NCBI RefSeq assembly: GCF_000966285.1
Contig: NZ_KQ031391.1
Coordinates: 2,380,640 to 2,444,639 of the forward strand
From: Pseudofrankia sp. DC12
Lineage (GTDB): Bacteria; Actinomycetota; Actinomycetes; Frankiales; Frankiaceae
Direction of reading: 5' to 3'
DNA: 64,000 nucleotides
The notes under the pieces are model-generated. The model searched no databases. It saw only the letters and a list, made by a program, of their open reading frames with translations, and was not told the origin of the DNA. Position 1 is the first letter of the stretch; every line of letters begins with the position of its first letter. This document shows positions 36,698 to 44,874 of the stretch, piece by piece. The position numbers and the translations under genes were made by a program.

Positions 36698-38172
36698 GGA
36701 CAAGCGCCAGCCAGCTCGCGTCGGACATCACCAGGGCGGCCACTCGGCCGCGGCTGACCGTGGTCGGCACCGGGTATCTCGGGGCCACCCACGCCGTCTG
36801 CATGGCGCAGCTGGGCTTCGACGTGCTCGCCGTCGACGTCGACACCGCGAAGATCGAGCGGCTCGCGGCCGGTGAGGTCCCGTTCTTCGAGCCCGGCCTC
36901 GACGAGCTGCTCCGGGCGAACCTCGCGACCGGCCGGCTCCGGTTCACCTCGTCGTTCGAGGACGTGGCGACCTTCGGTGACGTCCACTTCCTGTGCGTGG
37001 GCACCCCGCAGCTGCCCGGCCGCCAGAACGCCGACCTTTCGTATCTGCACGCGGCCGTGAGCGCGCTCGCTCCACACCTGCGCCGCGGCTCGCTGGTGGT
37101 CGGCAAGTCCACGGTCCCGGTCGGCACCGCGGCGGCGCTGGCCGACCGGCTGGCACTCGAGGCACCGGGCGTCGAGCTGGCCTGGAACCCGGAGTTCCTG
37201 CGCGAGGGCTTCGCGGTCGAGGACACCCTGCGGCCCGACCGGCTCGTCTTCGGTGTCGCCTCCGCGCCGGCCGAGGCGATCCTGCGGTCCGTGTACGCCC
37301 CGATCACCGACCGGTACGACACCCCGGTGATCGTGGCCGACTTCGCCACCGCCGAGCTGGTCAAGGTCGCCGCCAACTCCTTCCTGGCCACCAAGATCTC
37401 CTACATCAACGCGATGGCCGAGGTCTGCGAGGCCGTCGACGCGGACGTGACGACGCTGGCCCAGGCGCTGTCGCTCGACGAGCGGATCGGCGGGAAGTTC
37501 CTGCGGCCCGGGGTCGGCTTCGGCGGTGGTTGCCTGCCCAAGGACATCAGGGCGTTCCGAGCCCGGGCCGACGAGCTGGGCGTCGGGCACAGCCTGACGT
37601 TCCTGTCCGAGGTCGACGAGATCAACCTGCGCCGCCGGGACCGGATCGTCCAGCTCGCCCGCGGCGCGGTCGGCGGCTCGCTGGCCGGGCAGCCGGTCGC
37701 CGTACTCGGGGCGTCGTTCAAGCCGAACTCCGACGACGTCCGTGACTCGCCGGCCCTGGCGGTCGCCGCGCTGCTCGACGCGGCGGGGGCGATTGTCACG
37801 GTCTACGACCCGATGGCGCTCGACAACGCCCGACGGGCTCGGCCGGAGCTGACCTACGCGACGTCCGCCACCGAGGCCGTGACCGGGGCGAAGGCGACGG
37901 TCCTGCTCACCGAGTGGACCGAGTTCAGCGAACTCGACCCGGCCGAGCTCGCCGAGACCGCCGCCGGTCGCACGATCATCGACGCCCGGCACACGCTGGA
38001 CCCGGCCCGATGGCGCGCCGCGGGCTGGACGTACCTCTCGCCCGGCCGCCCGGCGATGCCGGCGACGGCGCCCGCCTCGGTTCCGGCCAGGGCGACGACC
38101 GTGCCGGCGACGGCGCGCTCGGTGCCCACGCCCCGCCAGGTCAGGGAGGCTCTCGCCGCTCGCGCGGCCTGA
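36694..38172 (+). CDS. ugd: UDP-glucose 6-dehydrogenase
   Basis: 492 residues from the GTG at 36694, overlapping the galE stop. It oxidises UDP-glucose twice to UDP-glucuronate using NAD. The Rossmann loop V-V-G-T-G-Y-L-G near 27 and D-V-D near 49 are visible. C-V-G-T-P-Q is near 105, G-K-S-T-V-P-V-G-T near 138 and N-P-E-F-L-R-E-G near 168. The catalytic Cys280 lies in G-F-G-G-G-C-L-P-K-D, and G-A-S-F-K-P-N-S-D-D-V-R-D-S-P follows. A Pro/Ala/Thr-rich tail of about 45 residues is extra. It is the last gene of the operon and supplies the decarboxylase encoded first. Confidence 0.94.
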   Translation: MRTSASQLASDITRAATRPRLTVVGTGYLGATHAVCMAQLGFDVLAVDVDTAKIERLAAGEVPFFEPGLDELLRANLATGRLRFTSSFEDVATFGDVHFLCVGTPQLPGRQNADLSYLHAAVSALAPHLRRGSLVVGKSTVPVGTAAALADRLALEAPGVELAWNPEFLREGFAVEDTLRPDRLVFGVASAPAEAILRSVYAPITDRYDTPVIVADFATAELVKVAANSFLATKISYINAMAEVCEAVDADVTTLAQALSLDERIGGKFLRPGVGFGGGCLPKDIRAFRARADELGVGHSLTFLSEVDEINLRRRDRIVQLARGAVGGSLAGQPVAVLGASFKPNSDDVRDSPALAVAALLDAAGAIVTVYDPMALDNARRARPELTYATSATEAVTGAKATVLLTEWTEFSELDPAELAETAAGRTIIDARHTLDPARWRAAGWTYLSPGRPAMPATAPASVPARATTVPATARSVPTPRQVREALAARAA

Positions 38173-38195
38173 CCGAAACCCGCGTCCTACGCCGT

Positions 38196-38234
38196 CTCCG
38201 GGCGGAGCCCGTTCTCCCACGGTTCCGCCCGGAG
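38196..38234. terminator. hairpin between convergent ugd and HD-domain gene
   Basis: Arms 38196-38206 (CTCCGGGCGGA) and 38224-38234 pair perfectly around a 17-base loop. It lies 24 bases after the ugd stop in a convergent gap, so it may act as a terminator in both directions. Confidence 0.6.
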
Positions 38235-38357
38235 CGCGCGGTCAGGTCACCGGTCTCAAGGGGCGAAGGCGGTGCTCGCCGCGGGTAGACGGTCTGCGCC
38301 CACTTCGTCGCCTAGCCAGGCGCTGGCGTGGTGGCCCGCGGCCGAGGCGGTCGCGGG

Positions 38358-38957
38358 CTACTCGGCGTGGGGAACGCGGACCAGGCCGGCAAGCAGCTCG
38401 TCGTAGGAGGCCAACGGCGGGACGACGGCGTCGGGGTCCTTGCCCGCGTCATCCCAGCGGCGGACGTTAGCCGCGTCCTGCGCGTACGGGCCGGCCTGGA
38501 AGGCGGCAAGCTCGGCGCCTTCCAGCGGCCCGCCCTGCATCGCGAGCGTCTTCTTCGATATCGGGGAAAGCGTGTCGTAGTAGCCGAGATCGACGGCGCA
38601 CAGGTAGCGCTTCGCGTAGACGTGCAGGCGGACCGGCTCGGTCACCTCGGGGCCGAACCAACGGGCGAGCCATGCCGACCCGGTGTCCTCGTGGCGGATG
38701 TCCTCGCCCCGACGCAGCGCGTCGGCCGAGTCGTGGTCGGCGACGTGGCCGACGTCGTGCAGCAGCGCGGCCGCGATGAGCGCCGGGGCGGCCCCAGCGG
38801 CCCGAGCGCACGCGGCGGTCTTCAGCTGGTGGTCGGCCACGGTCACCGACTCGCCGAGGTACTCCGACGCTCGGGCCGCGCCGAACGCGTCAAGGATCGC
38901 GGCGAGCGCCGCCGCGACCACCGCACCGGAGGAGCCGTCCGTCGGCTGGGCGCTCAT
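38358..38957 (-). CDS. PhnZ/TmpB-type HD-domain oxygenase
   Basis: 199 residues from the ATG at 38957. It belongs to the phosphonate-associated HD family: Y33-L-G-E36 (the Tyr and Glu of PhnZ that order the iron site), H43, H67-D68 and H71 for a mixed-valent di-iron centre, then H-V-Y-A-K-R-Y-L-C-A-V-D and the L-S-P-I-S-x-x-T-L-A-M-Q-G-G-P signature. PhnZ and TmpB cleave the C-P bond of 1-hydroxyphosphonates with O2, releasing phosphate. The upstream gene encodes a matching hydroxylase and overlaps by four bases. Substrate assignment is inference from the pair. Confidence 0.82.
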   Translation of the reverse strand: MSAQPTDGSSGAVVAAALAAILDAFGAARASEYLGESVTVADHQLKTAACARAAGAAPALIAAALLHDVGHVADHDSADALRRGEDIRHEDTGSAWLARWFGPEVTEPVRLHVYAKRYLCAVDLGYYDTLSPISKKTLAMQGGPLEGAELAAFQAGPYAQDAANVRRWDDAGKDPDAVVPPLASYDELLAGLVRVPHAE

Positions 38958-40321
38958 CGGGCGACCGCCACCGGCCGCCCCGACGCCCGCGTCGCGACGA
39001 TTCTCGGCACCGCCGTCCGTCCCGGCGAGCCAGGGTGGGTGGGCACGGACCGAGTGCCATCCCGGCGCAGCACCGCCAACGTGCTGCGAAGGCCGTCCAT
39101 GTCGACGTAGCAGCCCTGCAGGTGCCGCTCGCCCAGGTCACTCGGCGCCGGGCGCCGACCGCCGCCGCGAACCGTCCGCTGGCCGAGGTCACCGGCAGCC
39201 AAGTGCGGGCCGAGGTCACCGGCGGCCAAGTGCGGGCCGAGGTCACCGGCGGCCAAGTGCGGGCCGAGGTCACCGGCGGCCAAGTGCGGGCCGGTGGCCC
39301 GGTAGGCGGACCGGCCGTGCAGGACGCGGGTGTTGTCGAAGATCAGGCAGTCCCCCGGCGTCAGCCGCAGCGAGACCGCGAGCTCCGGGGCGTCGAGGAT
39401 GTCACCGAAGGCGGCCAGCGCCCGGTACACCGCACCGACCTTCTCGGCGGTGACGTCGGGCGGCTGCAGGCCGCGGTCGTTCCACCGGACCTGCGTCACG
39501 GCGCCCTCGTCGTCGACGGAGATCACCGGGGCGCGGCAGGCGAGGACCGAGGTCGGCCCGTCGTAGCTGAACGGCAGCCAGACCTGGGTCAGGGTGTCGA
39601 AGGCGTCCCGGTCGGTCTCGCGCAACCGGTCGGCCGCGGCGAACCCGTCGACGAGAGTCGTGTCGCCACCCTCCCCGGCGGCGCGCAGGCAGTGCAGCAG
39701 CTGCACGGTGGGAACCGGGTCGCGGTAGGGGTTGTCCGTGTGCGGGGCGAGCGCCAGGCCGGTGTAGGCGAGGTGCTCGGGGTCGGGCTCGACGCGGACG
39801 TCGAACAGCTCGCCGTAGTTCGTCACCCGGACGTGGCCGAAGCTGCGCCCGACCGCCAGGACCAGGCCGGCCCGGGCCGGCACCTCGGTGATCACCGCGG
39901 CACCCAGCTTCTCGACGGCGCCCAACGCCGTGGCCATGGCGACCGGCGAGCGCAGGTAGGCATCCCAGGCCACCCGCGGCGGGCCGGCGGGCAGGTCGGT
40001 GGCCGTCCAGGCGACCCGCGCCCGGGCGGACTGGTCTCCGGTCCGCGTGCCGCGGCCGGGAGCGTTGCGCTCAAGCCAGTCCAGCTCGAACCGCGACTCG
40101 TGGCCGTCCGGCGCGAAGACGACGGTCAGCCGGCCGTCGCGGACCGCGTACCGCTCGACCGCCAGGTCCGGGAGGAGCCGCGCGACCCGCGCCGACCCGA
40201 CCAGCCGCTGCCCGGTCCCCGGATCGCGGCACTCGGCGCAGCCGCACGCGTCCCGCAGCCAGACGGCGGGCAAGGCGAGATCACCCAGGTCAAGCATGGT
40301 CACGGGCCCCGCAGCGTTCAT
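38954..40321 (-). CDS. gamma-butyrobetaine-hydroxylase-like dioxygenase (TmpA-like) with 9-residue tandem repeat
   Basis: 455 residues from the ATG at 40321 behind GGAGG. The N-terminal zinc module has L-R-D-A-C-G-C-A-E-C, then the Fe(II)/2-oxoglutarate jelly-roll with H194 and D196 (A-P-H-T-D-N-P-Y-R-D) and H335 (R-V-L-H-G-R-S-A-Y). It belongs to the family of gamma-butyrobetaine and trimethyllysine hydroxylases and of TmpA, which hydroxylates 2-(trimethylamino)ethylphosphonate. The overlapping TmpB-like HD gene favours the TmpA role, giving glycine betaine and phosphate. Residues 344-380 are four copies of G-P-H-L-A-A-G-D-L inserted between the iron site and the conserved R-H-L-Q-G-C-Y-V-D. 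Confidence 0.82.
   Translation of the reverse strand: MNAAGPVTMLDLGDLALPAVWLRDACGCAECRDPGTGQRLVGSARVARLLPDLAVERYAVRDGRLTVVFAPDGHESRFELDWLERNAPGRGTRTGDQSARARVAWTATDLPAGPPRVAWDAYLRSPVAMATALGAVEKLGAAVITEVPARAGLVLAVGRSFGHVRVTNYGELFDVRVEPDPEHLAYTGLALAPHTDNPYRDPVPTVQLLHCLRAAGEGGDTTLVDGFAAADRLRETDRDAFDTLTQVWLPFSYDGPTSVLACRAPVISVDDEGAVTQVRWNDRGLQPPDVTAEKVGAVYRALAAFGDILDAPELAVSLRLTPGDCLIFDNTRVLHGRSAYRATGPHLAAGDLGPHLAAGDLGPHLAAGDLGPHLAAGDLGQRTVRGGGRRPAPSDLGERHLQGCYVDMDGLRSTLAVLRRDGTRSVPTHPGSPGRTAVPRIVATRASGRPVAVAR
39182..39289. repeat. 27-bp tandem repeat, four units, inside the dioxygenase gene
   Basis: Units at 39182-39208, 39209-39235, 39236-39262 and 39263-39289 are identical apart from one base in the first. 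Period 27 keeps the frame and encodes a nine-residue repeat in the minus-strand dioxygenase. Confidence 0.95.
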
Positions 40322-40409
40322 CCACACAGCCTCCGCCCCCGTGACGGCCAGCCGATGACATCCGGTTGAACCAGTACGGAACTTCCAGGCCGGCACGCCG
40401 CTTCCCCGG

Positions 40410-42260
40410 TCAGCGCAGCGGGATCGGAGCCGGGAGCGGCAGGTCGACGCTGCGGTCCAGCGGCGTGCCGGCGCCCACTCCGCCGCCCGGGTCCGGATCG
40501 GCGTCGTTTCCGGGACGGCGCTGCCAGTAGTTGGCCGCCAGCTCCCTGGACAGCGCGGCCAGGGCCAACGGGTCGACGTCGTCCCCTTCGACGGGCCCTG
40601 CAGCGCTCGCCTGGGCGTAACGGCGGAAATCGTCGTAGCCGGCGGCGACGGGGGCCGCGGTGTCCAGGACGGTGGCGACGAAGGCGAGCGTGCCGTCGCC
40701 GTTGTCGACCAGCTCGATCAGCCGTGACTGCTGCGGCCAGTCGATGTGCGACGCGGTCGTGATCTCCCAGAAGCCACCCGCGAACGGGCTGTCGGCCGGT
40801 CGGGCGTAGGGGGTGACGGTGTGCCGGTGGGTGTGGCCGTTCACCCAGCCGATCACGTTCGGGTAGCGCAGCAACAGGTCACGGACGCGGGACAGTAGCA
40901 CCCGCGGCGAGTCGTCCGGTGCCTGGTCGTTGACCAGGCAGTCCAGCGGGTGGTGGCTGAAGAGGATGAAGAGGATGTCCTGGCCGGCATCCGTGCCGAC
41001 GGACCCGTCCTCGGCGAGCCAACGGGTCGAGCCCCGTCGCAGCGTCGCCTCCAGCCAGGCGAGCTGCGCCTCGTCGAGTGAGCCCTGCCAGCCGCCGTAG
41101 GGGTTGACGGTATCGAGCACGACGCCGGTCACCGGCGGGACGCCGTCGCCGCCCGGTAGCGCGGTGAAGGTGTAGTAGGCCGTGCCGTCCGCCCTGTTGG
41201 CCTCGGTGTAGCCGTGGCCGACCGGGCGTCCACGAGTCTCGAAGTGCGCGGCTATGTGCTCGAGACGACGGACCGGGCGGCGGCGCTCGTCGGCCGGAAC
41301 GATGCGGATCGGACCGCCCAGGAGGGCCGCGAACGCCTCGAGATCACCGGTGTCGATCGCCCGCGCCACGGTGGACAGGTCGGCCCCGGGAGCCAGGTCG
41401 TAGATCTTCGCCTCGCCGACGGCCAGCGCCGGGATCGGCTCGTCGGGGACCGCGGTTCCCTGCGCGAGGTTGTCGTGGTTGCCGTGCACGGCGTACCAGG
41501 GCGTCGCCAGACCGGTGGCGGCGAAGGCACGGCGGGCCGCGTCGATGACTCCTGGCACCTCGGGGAAGCCGTACTCGGCCCTGGCCAGGTCGTCGGGCTG
41601 GCCCGGTGGGGTGCCGTCCGGATGCCAGTAACGGACGTCGTAGCAGTCGTCGTCGGCGACACCGTGGTAGCGGTCCGGGCTGCCCGAGTCGACCTGGACG
41701 GGGCCGCCACCGTCCAGCACGTCGCGGTACCAGGACAGCTCGTTGGCCTGGCAGTTGTCGGTGGCGTCGCCCGTGACGATCGTGAAGGCCAGCGGCGGGT
41801 CCTGGGCCAGTGCGTTCACCGTCCGGACCATCGCCTCGACGACGTGGGCGGCGAACGCCTCCTGGGGCCGGTAGGCGCCCAGTTCCTGGATCTTCTCCCG
41901 GAACGGCGAGTCCAGGTCCGAGATCCGTTCCAGGAACTCGGCGCGGGCCGGCGACTGATGGTCCATCACGTGCAGGTCGGACAGGTGCGCGAACGCCAGC
42001 AGCGTCCGCCGGTCGCGCGCGGGGGTGGCACCGGTGCCGTCGCCGAGCAGGTCGGTCCGCACCAGGACGGGCTCCCCCGGACCGGCGACAAGGGGGCGAT
42101 AGCCACCAGTCCGTGGGGCGCCACGGACCAGTCGACGGTGGGCCGTGGTCAGCGGGGTGCTGCTCTCGGGTCCGGCTGCCAGAGGGTCGGCGACTTCAAG
42201 AGGGTCGACCGGGCCCTTCATGCCTGGCTGGAATGACTCGTCCCACGGCTCGGTACTCAT
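40410..42260 (-). CDS. metallophosphoesterase, TIGR03767-like
   Basis: 616 residues from the ATG at 42260 with GGGGGA upstream. It is a calcineurin-fold phosphoesterase with all metal motifs: L-S-D-L-H-V-M-D near 95, V-T-G-D-A-T-D-N near 163, H-G-N-H-D-N near 262, S-H-H-P-L-D near 435 and N-G-H-T-H-R-H near 477. The long inserts and overall length match the actinobacterial family first noted in Propionibacterium. No twin-arginine or Sec signal is seen. Substrate is unknown; it stands alone between the dioxygenase and dksA-like genes. Confidence 0.88.
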   Translation of the reverse strand: MSTEPWDESFQPGMKGPVDPLEVADPLAAGPESSTPLTTAHRRLVRGAPRTGGYRPLVAGPGEPVLVRTDLLGDGTGATPARDRRTLLAFAHLSDLHVMDHQSPARAEFLERISDLDSPFREKIQELGAYRPQEAFAAHVVEAMVRTVNALAQDPPLAFTIVTGDATDNCQANELSWYRDVLDGGGPVQVDSGSPDRYHGVADDDCYDVRYWHPDGTPPGQPDDLARAEYGFPEVPGVIDAARRAFAATGLATPWYAVHGNHDNLAQGTAVPDEPIPALAVGEAKIYDLAPGADLSTVARAIDTGDLEAFAALLGGPIRIVPADERRRPVRRLEHIAAHFETRGRPVGHGYTEANRADGTAYYTFTALPGGDGVPPVTGVVLDTVNPYGGWQGSLDEAQLAWLEATLRRGSTRWLAEDGSVGTDAGQDILFILFSHHPLDCLVNDQAPDDSPRVLLSRVRDLLLRYPNVIGWVNGHTHRHTVTPYARPADSPFAGGFWEITTASHIDWPQQSRLIELVDNGDGTLAFVATVLDTAAPVAAGYDDFRRYAQASAAGPVEGDDVDPLALAALSRELAANYWQRRPGNDADPDPGGGVGAGTPLDRSVDLPLPAPIPLR

Positions 42261-42418
42261 CGTTCAGGTCCCCCGATTCGCGCGCCGCCGGTTTGCACGC
42301 GTCTGCCCCATGATGAACCCGCCGGTAACAAGTTGTTCGGCAGACCTCCGAACAGGCTGTTCCTCGCCGCACGAACCACGGACCAGGCACTCGTGGGTGG
42401 GGCTGGCGATGCGCCAGA

Positions 42419-42775
42419 TCAGTGCCGGCCGGGACGGGACGCGCAGCGGATGCAGACGCGGACCCAGGGGCGAGCGTCGAGGCGCCCCGCCTCGATCGCG
42501 CCGCCGCAGGCCGCGCAGACGCCGTAGTCGCCGGTCGCCAGACGCGCCGAAGCGGCCTCGATCTCGGCAAGGCGGGCGCTCGCCTCGCGCAGGGTCGCGC
42601 GGACCTGTTCGCGTTCGAACGGGATGGACGCGCCCTCGATGTCGTGCTCGTCGTCGGTGTTGACATAACTGTCATCGAGGAGCAGCGCGAACCGCTCCCG
42701 CAGCGCCTCCAGCGAGGCGGCGGCCGCGGCGCGTTCGGTCGCCAGCCGGGCCCGCACGGAACGTTCGGAGGTCAT
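42419..42775 (-). CDS. DksA/TraR C4-type zinc finger protein
   Basis: 118 residues from the ATG at 42775. A helical coiled-coil-like N-terminal half (about 5-80) with an acidic D-D-E-H-D-I-E tip is followed by the C4 zinc finger C-A-A-C...C-I-R-C near 88-111. DksA-type proteins reach into the RNA polymerase secondary channel; many actinobacterial paralogs have other or unknown roles. It lies 28 bases after the start region of the APC permease gene's 3' end on the same strand, so co-transcription is possible. Confidence 0.85.
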   Translation of the reverse strand: MTSERSVRARLATERAAAAASLEALRERFALLLDDSYVNTDDEHDIEGASIPFEREQVRATLREASARLAEIEAASARLATGDYGVCAACGGAIEAGRLDARPWVRVCIRCASRPGRH

Positions 42776-42803
42776 CGTTCGATCGAACCGCGCCGTCGGC
42801 CGG

Positions 42804-44516
42804 TCAGCGCGGGGAAAGCTCCGCCTCGATCAGGGCACGAGCCCGTGCGGCCGGCGGCGTCGACCGGACGGCCAGCTCGAAGATCACGAGACCGAAGGCA
42901 ACGACCACGCAGAGGTCCACCCAGAACGGGATGAGGCCGCGCCCGCCGCCGAACTGGCCCAGCCACGAGACCACAGTCAGACCGCCGAGCCACGGCACCA
43001 GCCAGAGCGCCGAGCGCCATTCGAGGGCCGGCCAGCGACCGGAAGGCTGTGTCGACCGGTAGCCGGCGAAACAGGCCAGCCCGGCGGCGATCGCCACCGC
43101 CAGCTTCTGGTCGTTCTCCCAGCCGGCCCAGTAGACGATCAGGTTCGAGGTGACGAACGCGGCCCGGGCGAGCACCGGCGCCACCGGCAGCCGGTAGGGC
43201 CGGGGCCGGTCCGGATCCACCCTCCGCAGCACGGTCAGCGCGATCGGCGCGAAGGCGTACGTCAGGAACGTGGCCGAGCTGATCAGCGTCACGAGCTGCT
43301 GCCAGCTCGGGAACGGCAGGAACATGACCAGGCCGATCGCGTACGCGAGCAGGATCGAGACCACGGGCGTGCCGCGCCGGTCGAGGCGGCGCATCGCCCC
43401 GGGCAGGTAGCCGGTCTGGCCCATCGAGTACGCCAGCCGGGCCGACGTGCCGACGTAGATCAGTGCCGTGCCGCCCGGAGAGACGACGGCGTCGATGTAG
43501 AGCAGCACCGCCAGCCAGCCCAGGCCCAGCCCGGTCGCGATGGTCGCGTACGGCCCGTAGTCGCCGCTGCCCACCGGGTGCTCCCAGCCGCCCGCGATCC
43601 CGGCGGGCGAGAGCGCGCCGAGGAAGGCGAGCGCGAGCAGCAGGTAGACGGCGGTCCCGAGCAGGGTCGCGATGATCACCGCGCGCGGCACGTCGCGGCC
43701 GGGGTCACGTGCCTCGGCACCCATCTGGACGGCCTGTTCGAAGCCCTGCAGCGCGAAGACGACGCCGGCCGGCAGCGCTGCGAAGATCCCGTGCGCGCCG
43801 AAGGGGGCGAACCCGCCGCCCGCGTGGAAGTTGCCGGGGTGGAAGGCGACGGCCAACAGCGTGATGACGGTCAGCACCGGCACCAGGAACTTCCAGATCA
43901 CCGCGACCGAGTTGGTCTCCGCGAGCCACCGCACGCCGAGCACGTTCACCGCCGTGCACACCCCGAGCGCGGCGGCGCCGAGCATGAGGCCCGTGCCTGT
44001 GAGGGTGCCCTGCGGGCTGATCAGGCCGGGCCAGATGTTGTCCAGGTAGGACAGCGCCGCCTCGGCCTCGATCGGGGCGAGCGCGACCGCCTGGATCCAG
44101 GCGAGCCAGCCGGCGACGAAGCCGGACAGCGGGCCGAGGGCGAGGTGGGTGTAGCGGGCGCTGCCGCCGGCGACCGGGTAGGTGGCGCCCAGCTCGGCGT
44201 AGACGAGTGCCAACCCGATGATCAGGACGCCGGCCAGCGCCCAGGCGACCAGCGAGGCCGGGCCGGCGACCCGGGCCGCGGTCAGCGCGCCGAGCAGCCA
44301 GCCGGAGCCGATGATCGAGCCGAGCGAGACGAAGGTCAGGCCCAGCAGTCCCAGTCGCGGCGCCATCCCCGTGTCGCCGCCCGGCGGCGGGGCGGGCGGT
44401 CCCGGCGGCGCCTGGCCAGGGTGGCCGGGTCCAGGCAAGCCTGCCCGCCGTCCAGGCGTCAGGGGCGACGGCACGGCGATGCCGCGGTGCCTCGCGGCCG
44501 GCTGACTTCCGTACAT
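42804..44516 (-). CDS. APC family amino acid permease
   Basis: 570 residues from the ATG at 44516, with AGAGG upstream; an earlier start would add 26 residues. A Pro/Gly-rich N-terminal tail of about 55 residues precedes 12-13 hydrophobic helices. The first carries G-S-I-I-G-S-G-W, the unwound-helix glycine motif of APC transporters, and E-A-R-D-P-G-R-D-V-P-R near 265 is the conserved loop. It probably imports amino acids or related amines; the substrate is not evident. The dksA-like gene follows on the same strand. Confidence 0.9.
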   Translation of the reverse strand: MYGSQPAARHRGIAVPSPLTPGRRAGLPGPGHPGQAPPGPPAPPPGGDTGMAPRLGLLGLTFVSLGSIIGSGWLLGALTAARVAGPASLVAWALAGVLIIGLALVYAELGATYPVAGGSARYTHLALGPLSGFVAGWLAWIQAVALAPIEAEAALSYLDNIWPGLISPQGTLTGTGLMLGAAALGVCTAVNVLGVRWLAETNSVAVIWKFLVPVLTVITLLAVAFHPGNFHAGGGFAPFGAHGIFAALPAGVVFALQGFEQAVQMGAEARDPGRDVPRAVIIATLLGTAVYLLLALAFLGALSPAGIAGGWEHPVGSGDYGPYATIATGLGLGWLAVLLYIDAVVSPGGTALIYVGTSARLAYSMGQTGYLPGAMRRLDRRGTPVVSILLAYAIGLVMFLPFPSWQQLVTLISSATFLTYAFAPIALTVLRRVDPDRPRPYRLPVAPVLARAAFVTSNLIVYWAGWENDQKLAVAIAAGLACFAGYRSTQPSGRWPALEWRSALWLVPWLGGLTVVSWLGQFGGGRGLIPFWVDLCVVVAFGLVIFELAVRSTPPAARARALIEAELSPR

Positions 44517-44837
44517 CACCGGCCGCCTCTCGATATACAGCTCTGTCGCGGTTAGCGGGGCGTGGTCGTTAGTTGCCCGACCATAGCGACACACTGCGCG
44601 TACTTACCGGCTTTCCTGGCCATTCGAAGAATCACCGGAAGCCCGCGTTGAATCTCGGCCGTCGGCGCTGTGGTCGCGAGGCTCAGTGTCCATCTGTCTG
44701 TCGCGAACCGCCCGTCGACGATCCTGTGACGTGAACTCTTCCCGCCCTATTGGCCGAGATTCAGGCCTGAATAGCGAATTACCAGTGAACCATCGCTACG
44801 GGCGTTCTAAGGACGTGCAAGAAAGCGGGAAAATGAG
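44517..44837. other. divergent intergenic region between permease and hen1
   Basis: It is less GC-rich than its flanks. It contains a 14-bp perfect palindrome ATTCAGGCCTGAAT at 44759-44772, about 100 bases upstream of hen1, a possible regulator site. No coding feature is seen. Confidence 0.5.
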
Positions 44838-44867
44838 GTGACAAAAACCATCGGGGTCGGGCAGAAT
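44838..44867 (+). promoter_or_regulatory. predicted leaderless promoter of hen1
   Basis: A -35-like GTGACA (44838-44843) and a -10-like CAGAAT (44862-44867) are separated by 18 bases. The hen1 ATG begins seven bases past the -10, and no Shine-Dalgarno sequence precedes it, so transcription would start at or next to the ATG. Confidence 0.55.
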
Positions 44868-44874
44868 ACCGGCC

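Noticed and set aside
43463-44555. Plus-strand frames opposite the APC permease
   Set aside because: They mirror membrane helices of the minus-strand permease and have no recognisable domain.
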